Below, piece after piece: positions 52,597-60,430 of a stretch of DNA of 64,000 nucleotides. Made by a program: the position numbers and the translations under genes. Every line of letters begins with the position of its first letter. Positions within the stretch are counted from its first letter, which is position 1. The notes beneath the pieces were generated by a model. The model made no database searches. It worked only from the letters and a program-made list of their open reading frames with translations, and was not told the DNA's origin. The stretch comes from Haloferax namakaokahaiae. Lineage in GTDB: Archaea; Halobacteriota; Halobacteria; Halobacteriales; Haloferacaceae. Location of the stretch: NCBI RefSeq assembly GCF_042663225.1, contig NZ_JBHTAA010000005.1, positions 1,550,001 through 1,614,000 of the forward strand, written 5' to 3'.

Positions 52597-54373
52597 AGGC
52601 AGCGAATCCGCCGCACTCGCCGAACTCGCCAAGCGCCGTGGTTTCTTCTTCGGTTCCTCCGAAGCATACGGCGGCGTCGGCGGGTTCTACACCTACGGCC
52701 CGCAGGGTGCGGCACTAAAATCGAACGTCGAAGAGGCGTGGCGCGACCGATTCGCGGTCCAAGAGGGCAACCTCGAAATCGAAGCGCCGACCATCATGCC
52801 GGAACCGGTCTTCGAAGCCTCCGGCCACCTCGACGGCTTCGACGACATGCTCGTGGAGTGTGCGGAGTGCGGTGAGTCCCACCGCGCCGACCACCTCATC
52901 GAGGACAACTCGGACCTCGAGGACGCCGAGACGCTCTCGCCCGAGGAGGCCGCCGAGAAGATTTCGGAACTCGGTCTCGTCTGCCCGTCGTGCGGTGCGG
53001 AGTTAGCGGGCCAAGAAGTCACGGACTTCAACCTCATGTTCGAGACGAACATCGGTCCCGGTTCGACGACGCCCGGCTATCTCCGCCCCGAGACGGCACA
53101 GGGTATCTTCGTGGAGTTCCCGCGAATCAAGGCCTACGCTCGTAACAGTCTTCCCTTCGGCGTGACGCAGATTGGCAGCGCCTACCGCAACGAGATTAGC
53201 CCGCGCAAGAACATCGTCCGCACCCGCGAGTTCACGCAGGCGGAGTTAGAGCAGTTCGTGGACCCCGAGCGCGACGAACCCGACCTCTCGTCGGTCGAAG
53301 ACGTAGAGGTCTTGCTCTACCCGATTACCGAACAAGAGAAGGACGACGGCGACTACGTCACGACGACCATCGGCGAGGCCGTCGAAGAGGGCGTCATCGC
53401 CAACGGCTGGATCGGCTACTACCTCGGTATCGCCCAGGAGTGGTACGAGCACGTCGGCGTCGATATGGACCGCTTCCGCTTCCGTCAGCACCTCCCCGGC
53501 GAGCGCGCCCACTACGCCGCCGACTGTTGGGACGCCGAGAGCGAAATCGACGGCGACTGGATAGAAATCGCTGGCTTCGCCTACCGCGGCGACTACGACC
53601 TGTCCAAGCACGGTGAACACGCCGACGACGACTTCACCATCTTCCAGCAGTACGACGAACCGAAGACGGTCGAACGCGCCGTCGTTGACCCCGACATGGC
53701 CACACTCGGTCCGGAATTCGGTGCGAAAGCCGCAGACGTCGCGGACGCCCTCGAAGCGCTCGCGGCGAGCGACCCCGAGGCGTTCGAGAGCGACGAGGTG
53801 ACCGTCGAAGTCGATGGCGAGGTCATCACCGTCGAGACCGACATTGCGAACTTCTCGGTCGAGACCCAGACCGAAGCGGGCGAGCACGTCACCCCGCACG
53901 TGGTCGAACCCTCGTTCGGTATCGACCGCACGGTCTACACGCTCCTCGCGCACGCCTACGAGACCGACGAAGTCGATGGCGAAGCGCGTTCGTTCCTCTC
54001 GCTGTCGCCCGCGGTCGCGCCGACGAACGTCGGCGTCTTCCCGCTGGTCAGCAACGTTGACGAACTCGTGGACCTCTCGGACGACATCGCGGCCGAACTC
54101 CGCGCCGCAGGCTTCGCGGTGGTCTACGACGACTCCGGCAGTATCGGTCGTCGCTACCGCAGACAGGACGAGGTCGGCACGCCCTTCTGTGTCACCATCG
54201 ACCGCGACGGCATCGAGGGCGACGGCCCGACCACGGTGACGATTCGTGAGCGCGACACCGGCCGACAGGTTCGGATTCCGGCAGACTCGCTCGTCGAGAC
54301 GCTCGTCGGCCTGCGCGCAGGCACGACCGCGTTCGACGAAGTCGTGGACGCGTACGAAGCCGTCGAGGCCTAA
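52589..54373 (+). CDS. glyS: Glycyl-tRNA synthetase
   Basis: A 594-residue class II synthetase of the archaeal/eukaryotic homodimeric type. Motif 1 and the substrate pocket begin GFFFGSSEAYGGVGGFYTYG; motif 2 is FRPETAQG-like (YLRPETAQGIFVEFPR), then IGSAYRNEISPRKNIVRTRE. Two Cys pairs (VECAECGESH and LVCPSCGAEL) bound an acidic insertion and could form a zinc site. The C-terminal anticodon domain is LSPAVAPTNVGVFPLVSNVD onward. It charges tRNA-Gly. It overlaps the CBS gene by 8 bases, and a membrane kinase gene follows after 8 bp. Confidence 0.96.
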   Translation: MSEGSESAALAELAKRRGFFFGSSEAYGGVGGFYTYGPQGAALKSNVEEAWRDRFAVQEGNLEIEAPTIMPEPVFEASGHLDGFDDMLVECAECGESHRADHLIEDNSDLEDAETLSPEEAAEKISELGLVCPSCGAELAGQEVTDFNLMFETNIGPGSTTPGYLRPETAQGIFVEFPRIKAYARNSLPFGVTQIGSAYRNEISPRKNIVRTREFTQAELEQFVDPERDEPDLSSVEDVEVLLYPITEQEKDDGDYVTTTIGEAVEEGVIANGWIGYYLGIAQEWYEHVGVDMDRFRFRQHLPGERAHYAADCWDAESEIDGDWIEIAGFAYRGDYDLSKHGEHADDDFTIFQQYDEPKTVERAVVDPDMATLGPEFGAKAADVADALEALAASDPEAFESDEVTVEVDGEVITVETDIANFSVETQTEAGEHVTPHVVEPSFGIDRTVYTLLAHAYETDEVDGEARSFLSLSPAVAPTNVGVFPLVSNVDELVDLSDDIAAELRAAGFAVVYDDSGSIGRRYRRQDEVGTPFCVTIDRDGIEGDGPTTVTIRERDTGRQVRIPADSLVETLVGLRAGTTAFDEVVDAYEAVEA

Positions 54374-54381
54374 GTCAAACC

Positions 54382-54984
54382 GTGTCGGGTCCGACGAGCA
54401 GCGAACTGAAACGGCGACTGGTCCACGCCAGCGGGTCCGGCATGCCACTGCTGTATCTCCTCGGACTCGTCGATTGGCCCACACTGGGCCTGCTGTTCGT
54501 CGGCATTTCGGTCGTCGTCACCGTCCTCGAAGTGCTCCGCCTCTTCGGGAACCTCGAGTGGCGCATCTACGACGAACTCACCCGCGAGTACGAACAGGAC
54601 AACGTCGCGGGCTACGCGCTCTACGTCTACAGCCAGACGTTCGTCGCGCTGGTGTTCGGCCCGGCGATTGCGATTCCGGGGATGTTCATGCTCACGATAG
54701 GCGACCCGATTAGCGGATTGCTCGGGTCGAACCGGGTGGGCGAGACGAAAGCGCCGCAGACGCTCGTTGCGATGTTCACCGTCTGTTTCGCGTTCGCCGC
54801 CATCTTCGTCGTCCCCGTCTACGGGGCGGTCGTCGGCGGAATTGCGTCGTTCGCGGGTGCGCTCGGTGCGACAGTCGCCGACGGCGCGAAACCCGTCGTG
54901 GCGAGCTACGTCATCGACGACAACCTGTCGATTCCGCCGGTCGCCTGCACCGCAATCGCCGCGGTGGTCTGGGTCGTCGGCTAA
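54382..54984 (+). CDS. Dolichol kinase-like membrane protein
   Basis: A 200-residue membrane protein with six or so helices and GTG start. The CDP-binding-like motif of the dolichol/phytol kinase family is seen as TIGDPISGLLGSNRVG near residue 110. The N terminus, LKRRLVHASGSGMPLLYLLG, is the conserved first helix. It could phosphorylate dolichol or geranylgeraniol in lipid-carrier salvage. The context after glyS adds nothing to function. Confidence 0.8.
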   Translation: MSGPTSSELKRRLVHASGSGMPLLYLLGLVDWPTLGLLFVGISVVVTVLEVLRLFGNLEWRIYDELTREYEQDNVAGYALYVYSQTFVALVFGPAIAIPGMFMLTIGDPISGLLGSNRVGETKAPQTLVAMFTVCFAFAAIFVVPVYGAVVGGIASFAGALGATVADGAKPVVASYVIDDNLSIPPVACTAIAAVVWVVG

Positions 54985-55025
54985 TCAGAGTTCGTTTTAT
55001 CTCATCGCCGTCTAAATTCCCTGTC

Positions 55026-55511
55026 GTGACTATCTACGAGAGTGACTTACCCGGCGTCGGAAAAAAACACGAAGTAGAACTCGGAGACGGGTCGCGTCTC
55101 GTCATCGTGACCCACAACACCGGTAAACGCGAGGTGTTCCGCCGTGCGAGCGCCGACAGCGACTCGGAGAAGTTGTTCGAACTACGGGACGAACTCGCCC
55201 GACAGGTCGGCACGCTCCTCGAAGGCGCGTACTTCCAGCCCGTGAGTTCGGGCGACATCGAGACGCTGCTCGGCGGGAACACGGCCCTCGAATGGGTGGA
55301 AGTCGGCGATAGCTCGGCGCTCGCGGGGAAGACGCTCGTCGAGTCTGACCTCCGCCGGGAGACCGGCGCGTCGGTCATCGCCATCGAACGCGACGACGAA
55401 ATCATCGCCCCGCCCGGCGGCGACACGAGAGTCGAAGTCGGGGACGTGCTCGTCGTCATCGGGTCGCCCGACGCGTGCAGTAAGTTCACTGAGTTCGTGA
55501 CCGGAGCCTGA
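55026..55511 (+). CDS. khtT: Cation:proton antiporter regulatory subunit, KhtT-like
   Basis: A 161-residue cytosolic protein starting at GTG. The C-terminal RCK_C/TrkA-C domain covers about 85-158 (GDSSALAGKTLVESDLRR and GDTRVEVGDVLVVIGSPDAC). The N-terminal half is a small KhtT-type domain. KhtT binds nucleotides or c-di-AMP and controls KhtU in bacteria. The stop codon overlaps the antiporter start by one base, so they work together. A TTTTAT box about 30 bases upstream marks the operon start. Confidence 0.85.
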   Translation: MTIYESDLPGVGKKHEVELGDGSRLVIVTHNTGKREVFRRASADSDSEKLFELRDELARQVGTLLEGAYFQPVSSGDIETLLGGNTALEWVEVGDSSALAGKTLVESDLRRETGASVIAIERDDEIIAPPGGDTRVEVGDVLVVIGSPDACSKFTEFVTGA

Positions 55512-56710
55512 TGGCGGCGGAACTGCTCGAATTCGGCTACCTCTTCGTCGTACTCGCGCTCGCCGGAGCGGTGGCGCTGCGCCTCGGACTGTCGGTCATC
55601 CCGCTGTACGTCGTCGGCGGCCTCGTCGCGGGACCGTTCGTCGCCGGGCGCGTGGGATTGCCTTACGTCGCCGACACCGAGGTCGTGACGCTACTCGCCG
55701 AGGTCGGTATCGTCCTGTTACTGTTCTTTCTCGGCTTGGAGTTCAGCCTCGAACGGCTGCTCGCCTCCCGGCAGAACATCGGGCGGGCGGGCGTCGTAGA
55801 CCTCGTCATCAACCTCCCAATCGGCATCGCCATCGGCATCCTGTTCGGGTGGTCGCTCGTCGAGTCGCTGCTTCTCGGCGGCATCATCTACATCTCGTCG
55901 TCGGCAATCATCACGAAGACGCTCATCGACCTCGGGTGGATTGCGGACGCCGAGTCGGGACCGATACTGGGGACGCTCGTCTTCGAAGACCTCGCTATCG
56001 CGGTGTACCTCTCGGTCGTCGCCTCGCTCATCCTCGGCGGCGGCGGTGACTTGTTCGCTCTCGGCCAATCGCTCGCGGTCGCGTTCGGCTTTCTCGGCGT
56101 CCTGTTGGTGGCCGTCCAGTACGGGACGGAACTGTTCGAGCGCGTCCTCGACATCGGGGGACAAGAGGCGTTCGTGCTGCGGGCGCTGGCCGTGGTCATC
56201 CCCATCGCGGGGGTCGCGCTCGAACTCGGCGTGAGCGAGGCAGTCGCCGCCTTCTTCGTCGGCATGGGCTTTGCGACGAGTAGCCACAAAGAGCGCATCG
56301 AGCGCCTCTTGGCACCAGTCCGAGACATCTTCGCGGGGATATTCTTCTTCTGGATCGGCGTCGGCACCGACCCGGTGTTGCTCGGCACGGTCGTCGTCCC
56401 GCTCGTAGTGGCGGTGGCCGTCACGGCGCCCTCGAAAGTCCTCTCGGGGTACCTCGGCGGGCGCATTTACGACCTCTCGCGGCACCGGTCGCTCCGCGTC
56501 GGCGTCGGCATGGTTCCGCGTGGTGAGTTTTCGCTCGTCATCGCGGCGCTCGCGGCGTCGGGCGGGACGACAGTGATGCAAGAGGTGATTCCGGCGTTCG
56601 CCGTCGGCTACGTCCTCCTGATGAGCACGATTGGAACGCTGTTGATGCAGCGGTCGGATTTGGTGGAGCGGGTGCTCCTCCCCGACCGGTCGGCAGCGGG
56701 GGACGCCTAG
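55511..56710 (+). CDS. khtU: Cation:proton antiporter, KhtU/CPA2-type
   Basis: A 399-residue membrane protein with 12-13 helices, ending without USP or RCK domains, unlike the fused antiporter at 34.8-37.2 kb. CPA2 signatures are VPLYVVGGLVAGPFVAGRVGL-like region near 36-55 and SSAIITKTLIDLGWIADAES near 130-150. The Asp-containing loop IADAESGPILGTLVFEDLAI contains the ion-site acid residues. It exports K+ (or Na+) in exchange for H+ under control of KhtT. Confidence 0.87.
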   Translation: MAAELLEFGYLFVVLALAGAVALRLGLSVIPLYVVGGLVAGPFVAGRVGLPYVADTEVVTLLAEVGIVLLLFFLGLEFSLERLLASRQNIGRAGVVDLVINLPIGIAIGILFGWSLVESLLLGGIIYISSSAIITKTLIDLGWIADAESGPILGTLVFEDLAIAVYLSVVASLILGGGGDLFALGQSLAVAFGFLGVLLVAVQYGTELFERVLDIGGQEAFVLRALAVVIPIAGVALELGVSEAVAAFFVGMGFATSSHKERIERLLAPVRDIFAGIFFFWIGVGTDPVLLGTVVVPLVVAVAVTAPSKVLSGYLGGRIYDLSRHRSLRVGVGMVPRGEFSLVIAALAASGGTTVMQEVIPAFAVGYVLLMSTIGTLLMQRSDLVERVLLPDRSAAGDA

Positions 56711-56810
56711 CGGGGGGCGCCTAAGTCGAGACGCGCACGCGCACGCGTTTCGCCGGACCAGGCGGCCACAGAATATTTTATCGAGGCGTCCATCACGGCC
56801 GTACGAATCC

Positions 56811-56927
56811 ATGACACTCATCGAATGGCTCATCGTCGGCCTCGTCGTGCTCGCCGTCCTCGCACTCGTGGTCGCGCTGTTCGACGAGGAACTCCTCTTA
56901 GAGCTCGCCGTCGAGGTTCTCGACTGA
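56811..56927 (+). CDS. Small single-span membrane peptide (38 aa)
   Basis: A 38-residue ORF starting MTLIEWLIVGLVVLAVLALV. It is one hydrophobic helix (residues 5-24) followed by an acidic amphipathic helix (DEELLLELAVEVLD). A TATTTTA box lies at 56774-56780, about 31-37 bases upstream of the ATG. Composition and membrane topology look biological rather than random. It stands between the antiporter and the argG upstream region. Function unknown. Confidence 0.55.
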   Translation: MTLIEWLIVGLVVLAVLALVVALFDEELLLELAVEVLD

Positions 56928-56952
56928 GGCGAACATTGCGCCCCCGAAAGAG

Positions 56953-56960
56953 TTTAATAG
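56953..56960 (+). promoter_or_regulatory. TATA-like box for the Arg-rich leader ORF
   Basis: TTTAATAG, 28-35 bases before the ATG at 56988. It gives the short ORF upstream of argG its own expected start point around 56980-56985. Confidence 0.45.
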
Positions 56961-56987
56961 CGAGTACACAGTACAGATTCACAACCG

Positions 56988-57065
56988 ATGGCGACTCGTA
57001 GCACCCTCGCCTCGTTCTCCGCGCTACGAGCCGCTGCTGTCCGACGACGACGACCGGCCCTTTAG
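56988..57065 (+). CDS. Arg-rich short ORF upstream of argG (candidate leader peptide)
   Basis: A 25-codon ORF: residues 1-13 are MATRSTLASFSAL and the end is RAAAVRRRRPAL. It has six Arg codons: CGT at residue 4, CGA at 14 and four CGA in a row at 19-22. CGA is unusual in this GC-rich genome. Its own TATA box lies upstream. An 8-bp inverted repeat sits inside (56995-57030) and a GC hairpin overlaps the stop codon (57056-57069). The argG ATG is 135 bases further on. This matches a leader peptide that senses Arg-tRNA, but argG also has its own TATA box. Translation is not shown. Confidence 0.4.
   Translation: MATRSTLASFSALRAAAVRRRRPAL
56995..57030 (+). repeat. Inverted repeat inside the leader ORF
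   Basis: CTCGTAGC (56995-57002) and GCTACGAG (57023-57030) are perfect 8-base complements across a 20-base loop. The arms contain the Arg codons at residues 4 and 14. In RNA this could be a stem that competes with another pairing. Confidence 0.55.
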
Positions 57066-57069
57066 GGCC
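57056..57069 (+). terminator. Hairpin on the leader ORF stop codon
   Basis: GGCCC-TTTA-GGGCC forms a 5-bp GC stem with a 4-base loop. The TAG stop at 57063-57065 spans loop and stem. It resembles a terminator or attenuator stem, but no T-run follows. Confidence 0.4.
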
Positions 57070-57170
57070 ACACACATCATATCCTTCGGGACACGTCCAA
57101 TTCGCTAATCTTCCGTTTTCTTGCCCATAGGCATCTCTACCACTTAATTTCATAAATCGAAGTCAAAGAA

Positions 57171-57178
57171 TTTATTTA
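57171..57178 (+). promoter_or_regulatory. TATA-like box for argG
   Basis: TTTATTTA lies 23-30 bases before the argG ATG at 57201. GAGAGG precedes the ATG by 2 bases and is too close for a normal ribosome site, so a leaderless start is likely from this box. Confidence 0.55.
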
Positions 57179-57200
57179 CCTATCCACGTCACAGAGAGGT

Positions 57201-58415
57201 ATGAAGAAAGTCGCACTCGCATTCTCAGGCGGACTCGACACGACCGTCTGCGTCCCGATTCTGAAAGAAGAGTACGGTTACGACGAAGTCATCGGCGTCA
57301 CCGTGGACGTCGGCCAGCCGGAAGGAGAGTTCGAAGAGGCCTACGAGACCGCCGAAGCGCTCGGTCTCGACCACTACGTCATCGACGCGAAAGACGAGTT
57401 CGCACAGCTCTGTCTCGACTCCGTCCGCGCGAACGCGGACTATCAGGGCTATCCGCTCGGCACCGCGCTCGCCCGCCCGGTCATCGCAAACGCCATCCTC
57501 GACCTCGCGCTCGAAGAAGACTGTGACGGCATCGCCCACGGCTGTACGGGCAAAGGAAACGACCAACTCCGTTTCGAGGCCGTCTGGCGCGCCTCCGACC
57601 TCGAAGTCATCGCCCCCGTCCGCGAGATGGGCATGACCCGCGAGTGGGAAATCGAGTACGCCGCCGAGAAGGACCTCCCGGTGCAGGGCGGCAACGAGGG
57701 CGTCTGGTCCATCGACACGAACCTCTGGAGCCGTTCCATCGAGGGCGGCAACCTCGAAGACCCCAGCTACGTCCCGCCGGAGGAGATTTTCGAGTGGACC
57801 TCCCAGCCCTCGGGCGAGACGGAACTCATCGAAATCGAGTTCGAGAACGGATATCCCGTCGCCATCGACGGCGAGGAGATGGAACCCAACGAACTCATCG
57901 CCTTCCTCAACGAGAAGGCCGGTTCCCACGGCGTCGGCCGCACGGACATGATGGAAGACCGCATGCTCGGCCTGAAGGTCCGCGAGAACTACGAGCACCC
58001 CGCCGCGACGACGCTCCTCAACGCGCACGAGTCGCTCGAAGGACTCGTCCTCACGAAAGAAGAGCGCGACTTCAAGCAGACCGTTGACGCCGAGTGGGGA
58101 CAGAAGGCCTACGAAGGTCTCATCGACGCCCCGCTCGTGGGCGCACTCGACGCCTTCGTCGAGAAGACCCAGGAGCGCGTCACCGGCACGGTGACCATCA
58201 AGTTCCAGGGCGGGATGGCACAGGCAGTCGGCCGCGACTCCGACTACGCCGTCTACTCCGAGTCGGCCGCTTCCTTCAACACCGAAACCGTGGACGGAAT
58301 CGAACAGGCCGACGCGACGGGCGTCGCCAAGTACCACGGCTTCCAGTCGCGTCTGGCGAACGAGGGCGCGAAGAAAGCAAAGCCCGAACTGGCCGCAGAC
58401 GGCGGCAGCGACTGA
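57201..58415 (+). CDS. argG: Argininosuccinate synthase
   Basis: A 404-residue enzyme that joins citrulline and aspartate using ATP. The ATP pyrophosphatase P-loop is AFSGGLDTTV at residues 7-16, and GCTGKGNDQLRFE near 115-127 is the citrulline/ATP site. The C-terminal helix region (AVYSESAASFNTETVDGIEQ) is present. Length matches the family. argH starts one base after its stop. It follows the Arg-rich short ORF and has its own TATA box. Expected to be repressed by arginine, but no operator was identified. Confidence 0.96.
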   Translation: MKKVALAFSGGLDTTVCVPILKEEYGYDEVIGVTVDVGQPEGEFEEAYETAEALGLDHYVIDAKDEFAQLCLDSVRANADYQGYPLGTALARPVIANAILDLALEEDCDGIAHGCTGKGNDQLRFEAVWRASDLEVIAPVREMGMTREWEIEYAAEKDLPVQGGNEGVWSIDTNLWSRSIEGGNLEDPSYVPPEEIFEWTSQPSGETELIEIEFENGYPVAIDGEEMEPNELIAFLNEKAGSHGVGRTDMMEDRMLGLKVRENYEHPAATTLLNAHESLEGLVLTKEERDFKQTVDAEWGQKAYEGLIDAPLVGALDAFVEKTQERVTGTVTIKFQGGMAQAVGRDSDYAVYSESAASFNTETVDGIEQADATGVAKYHGFQSRLANEGAKKAKPELAADGGSD

Positions 58416-58416
58416 G

Positions 58417-59883
58417 ATGACAGGCGAGGACGGCGACGACGGGAGTGTCATTCGCCGGGGTCGCTTCAGCGGCGGCCCCGCCCGCGGGTTCATGTCGAGC
58501 CTCGCGGCCGACGAACGCATCTTCGACGCCGACCTCGCCGTGGACCGCGCGCACGTGGTGATGCTCGCCTCGCAGGGAATCGTCGAGTCCGACGTCGCAG
58601 GCGAGATTCTCTCCGCACTCGACGACGTCGAAGCCGCGGGCCACGAATCGCTCTCCGGCGGCGAGGACGTACACGAAGCCATCGAGGCCGCCGTCATCGA
58701 TATCGTCGGTCCCGACGGCGGGAAGATGCACACGGCGCGCTCGCGCAACGACGAGGTGGCGACCTGTATTCGCTACCGTCTGCGCGAAGACGTCTTGGAG
58801 ACGCTCGACGCCGCGCTCGCACTCCGCGAAGCGTTAGTCGAGGTCGCCAGCCAGCACACCGAGACGGTGATGCCCGGCTATACTCACCTGCAACCCGCAC
58901 AACCCACGACGGTCGCGCACTTTTTACTCTCGTACGAACGGGCGGTCGCCCGCGACTGCGCCCGCCTCATGTGTGCGTACGACCGCATCAATCAGTCACC
59001 CCTCGGGTCTGCGGCCTTCGCCGGAACGCCCTTCGACATCAACCGCGAACTCGTCGCCAAGTTACTCGGCTTCGACCGCGTGATGGAGAACTCGATGGAC
59101 GCCTCGGCGACCCGCGACTTCCTCGCCGAGACGTGCTCGGCGCTGGCGACCCACGCGATTACCCTCTCGGGTCTCGCCGAGGACCTCATCGTCTTCTCGA
59201 ACAAGGGCCTCGTCGAACTCTCGGACGACTACTCGTCCACATCGTCGATTATGCCCCAGAAGAAGAACCCCGACACGATGGAACTCGTCCGCGCCGTCGC
59301 GGGCGACGCAGTCGGCGAACTCACGGGACTCATGACGACGCTCAAGGGGCTTCCGCGCGCCTACAACCGCGACTTGCAACGCGCCCACACGCACGCGTTC
59401 CGCGCAGTGGACGACGTGAGTGAAGCCACGGCGGTCGCCGCCGGAGCAGTGGCCTCGGCGACGTGGCCCGAAGACGCTCTCGCCGACGCGGCGGGAGACG
59501 GCTTCTCGACTGCGACTGGCGTGGCCGACCTGTTGGCGATGGCGGGCCTTCCCTTCCGGACGGCCCACGAAGTCGTCGCGGAGGCGGCCGCCCAGTCCAC
59601 GGGGACACCCGACGTGGCAACACTTGACGCCGTCGCCACGGACGTATTAGGGGAGTCTCTCTTTACACACGTGACCGAAGCCGCCGTCGAAGCCGCGCTC
59701 GACCCGACCGAGAGCGTGGCGAGTCGTGACTCGGTCGGTGGGCCTGCGCCCGCCGCCGTCGAGTCCACGCTCTCGACGGCGAGCGACGAACTCGAATCGG
59801 ACGAGGCCGCCGTCGCCGACGCACGCGAGTCGCTGTCGGCCGCGGCCGAATCCCTCGAAGAGGAGGTTTCGGAGTATGTCTGA
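58417..59883 (+). CDS. argH: Argininosuccinate lyase
   Basis: A 488-residue enzyme that splits argininosuccinate into arginine and fumarate. The fumarase/ASL signature is SSIMPQKKNPDTMELVRA near residue 277-294; the N-terminal RFSGGPARGFMSSLAADERI and the middle GYTHLQPAQPTTVAHFLLSY (about 153-172) are conserved. The C-terminal 100 residues are acidic and Ala-rich. It lies one base after argG, so the pair is co-transcribed. Confidence 0.96.
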   Translation: MTGEDGDDGSVIRRGRFSGGPARGFMSSLAADERIFDADLAVDRAHVVMLASQGIVESDVAGEILSALDDVEAAGHESLSGGEDVHEAIEAAVIDIVGPDGGKMHTARSRNDEVATCIRYRLREDVLETLDAALALREALVEVASQHTETVMPGYTHLQPAQPTTVAHFLLSYERAVARDCARLMCAYDRINQSPLGSAAFAGTPFDINRELVAKLLGFDRVMENSMDASATRDFLAETCSALATHAITLSGLAEDLIVFSNKGLVELSDDYSSTSSIMPQKKNPDTMELVRAVAGDAVGELTGLMTTLKGLPRAYNRDLQRAHTHAFRAVDDVSEATAVAAGAVASATWPEDALADAAGDGFSTATGVADLLAMAGLPFRTAHEVVAEAAAQSTGTPDVATLDAVATDVLGESLFTHVTEAAVEAALDPTESVASRDSVGGPAPAAVESTLSTASDELESDEAAVADARESLSAAAESLEEEVSEYV

Positions 59884-60106
59884 ACAGGTCCCGACTCGGC
59901 TGCCGCGACCACCGCGAGCGGTTGCTCCGCGACCGCCGCGACGACCGGTCCGACTCCCGCGACGGGAACCACGACCACGACCGCGCCCGACGACGGGGAT
60001 GGCCCGACCGGTTCGACCGGGGCCATTCCCAGTATCGAGTGAGGCTGGCACCCAAGCTCGATACGTCGGCTGTTCGGCCAAACAAAGTGGCCGAATCGCC
60101 CGATAA
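59876..60106 (+). CDS. Doubtful Arg/Pro-rich ORF between argH and lysW
   Basis: A 76-residue frame starting MSEQVPTRLPRPP and overlapping the argH end by 8 bases. AGGAGG lies 9 bases before its ATG, as a good ribosome site. It has 17 Arg and about as many Pro, in contrast to the acidic proteome. Such composition often marks an out-of-frame reading of GC-rich DNA, so it is weak. The 308-bp gap between argH and lysW holds nothing better; another frame gives an Arg/Asp-rich stretch ending at 60116. The lysW TATA box is at 60159. Confidence 0.2.
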   Translation: MSEQVPTRLPRPPRAVAPRPPRRPVRLPRREPRPRPRPTTGMARPVRPGPFPVSSEAGTQARYVGCSAKQSGRIAR

Positions 60107-60158
60107 ACTCCGTTAGAGCTTTCTTTGCGCCATTTTTTGCCATGCAATTTTCGGTGGA

Positions 60159-60166
60159 TTTAATAC
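60159..60166 (+). promoter_or_regulatory. TATA-like box for lysW operon
   Basis: TTTAATAC, 26-33 bases before the lysW ATG at 60192. It gives the lysW-argX-argC-argB-argD operon its own start, separate from argGH. Confidence 0.55.
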
Positions 60167-60191
60167 CATCCCACGTCCAGCCACGGATGTA

Positions 60192-60371
60192 ATGAGCGAC
60201 ACTATCACCGCGGAAGACCCGCTGACCGGAGAAGCAATCGACATCCCAGCAGACGTGGAAGTCGGCGAAATCATCGACAGCCCTGCCACCGGTGCCGAGC
60301 TGGAAGTCGTCTCGCTCGACCCCGTGGTACTCGAAGAAGCGCCCGAACTCGAAGAGGACTGGGGAGAGTAA
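60192..60371 (+). CDS. lysW: Amino-group carrier protein LysW, cysteine-free
   Basis: A 59-residue carrier. It ends in the family EDWGE motif, whose terminal Glu gamma-carboxylate is where the substrate glutamate (or alpha-aminoadipate) is attached. LysW carries and protects the amino group through the arginine (or lysine) pathway. The N-terminal part, which in Thermus and Sulfolobus LysW is a zinc ribbon with four Cys, here has no Cys at all (MSDTITAEDPLTGEAIDIPA). The carrier surface is strongly acidic, so charge alone may hold enzyme contacts. It is too short for standard ORF listing. Confidence 0.9.
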   Translation: MSDTITAEDPLTGEAIDIPADVEVGEIIDSPATGAELEVVSLDPVVLEEAPELEEDWGE

Positions 60372-60373
60372 CC

Positions 60374-60430
60374 GTGAACACAGCCGAACATAGCGACACT
60401 CTCACGCACGCCTACGGGTGGTCACAGTGA
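60374..60430 (+). CDS. Possible 18-residue ORF between lysW and argX
   Basis: Starts at GTG two bases after the lysW stop, reads MNTAEHSDTLTHAYGWSQ and its TGA overlaps the GTG start of argX (GTGA). The frame keeps translation continuous between lysW and argX, as a coupling peptide would. No similarity is known to me; it may simply be a spacer. Confidence 0.22.
   Translation: MNTAEHSDTLTHAYGWSQ

Noticed and set aside
59361..60143. Minus-strand ORF of 260 codons over the argH end and the gap to lysW
   Set aside because: Mostly antisense of argH; the first 60 codons lie in the gap but show Val/Ala/Ser-rich low complexity and no family.
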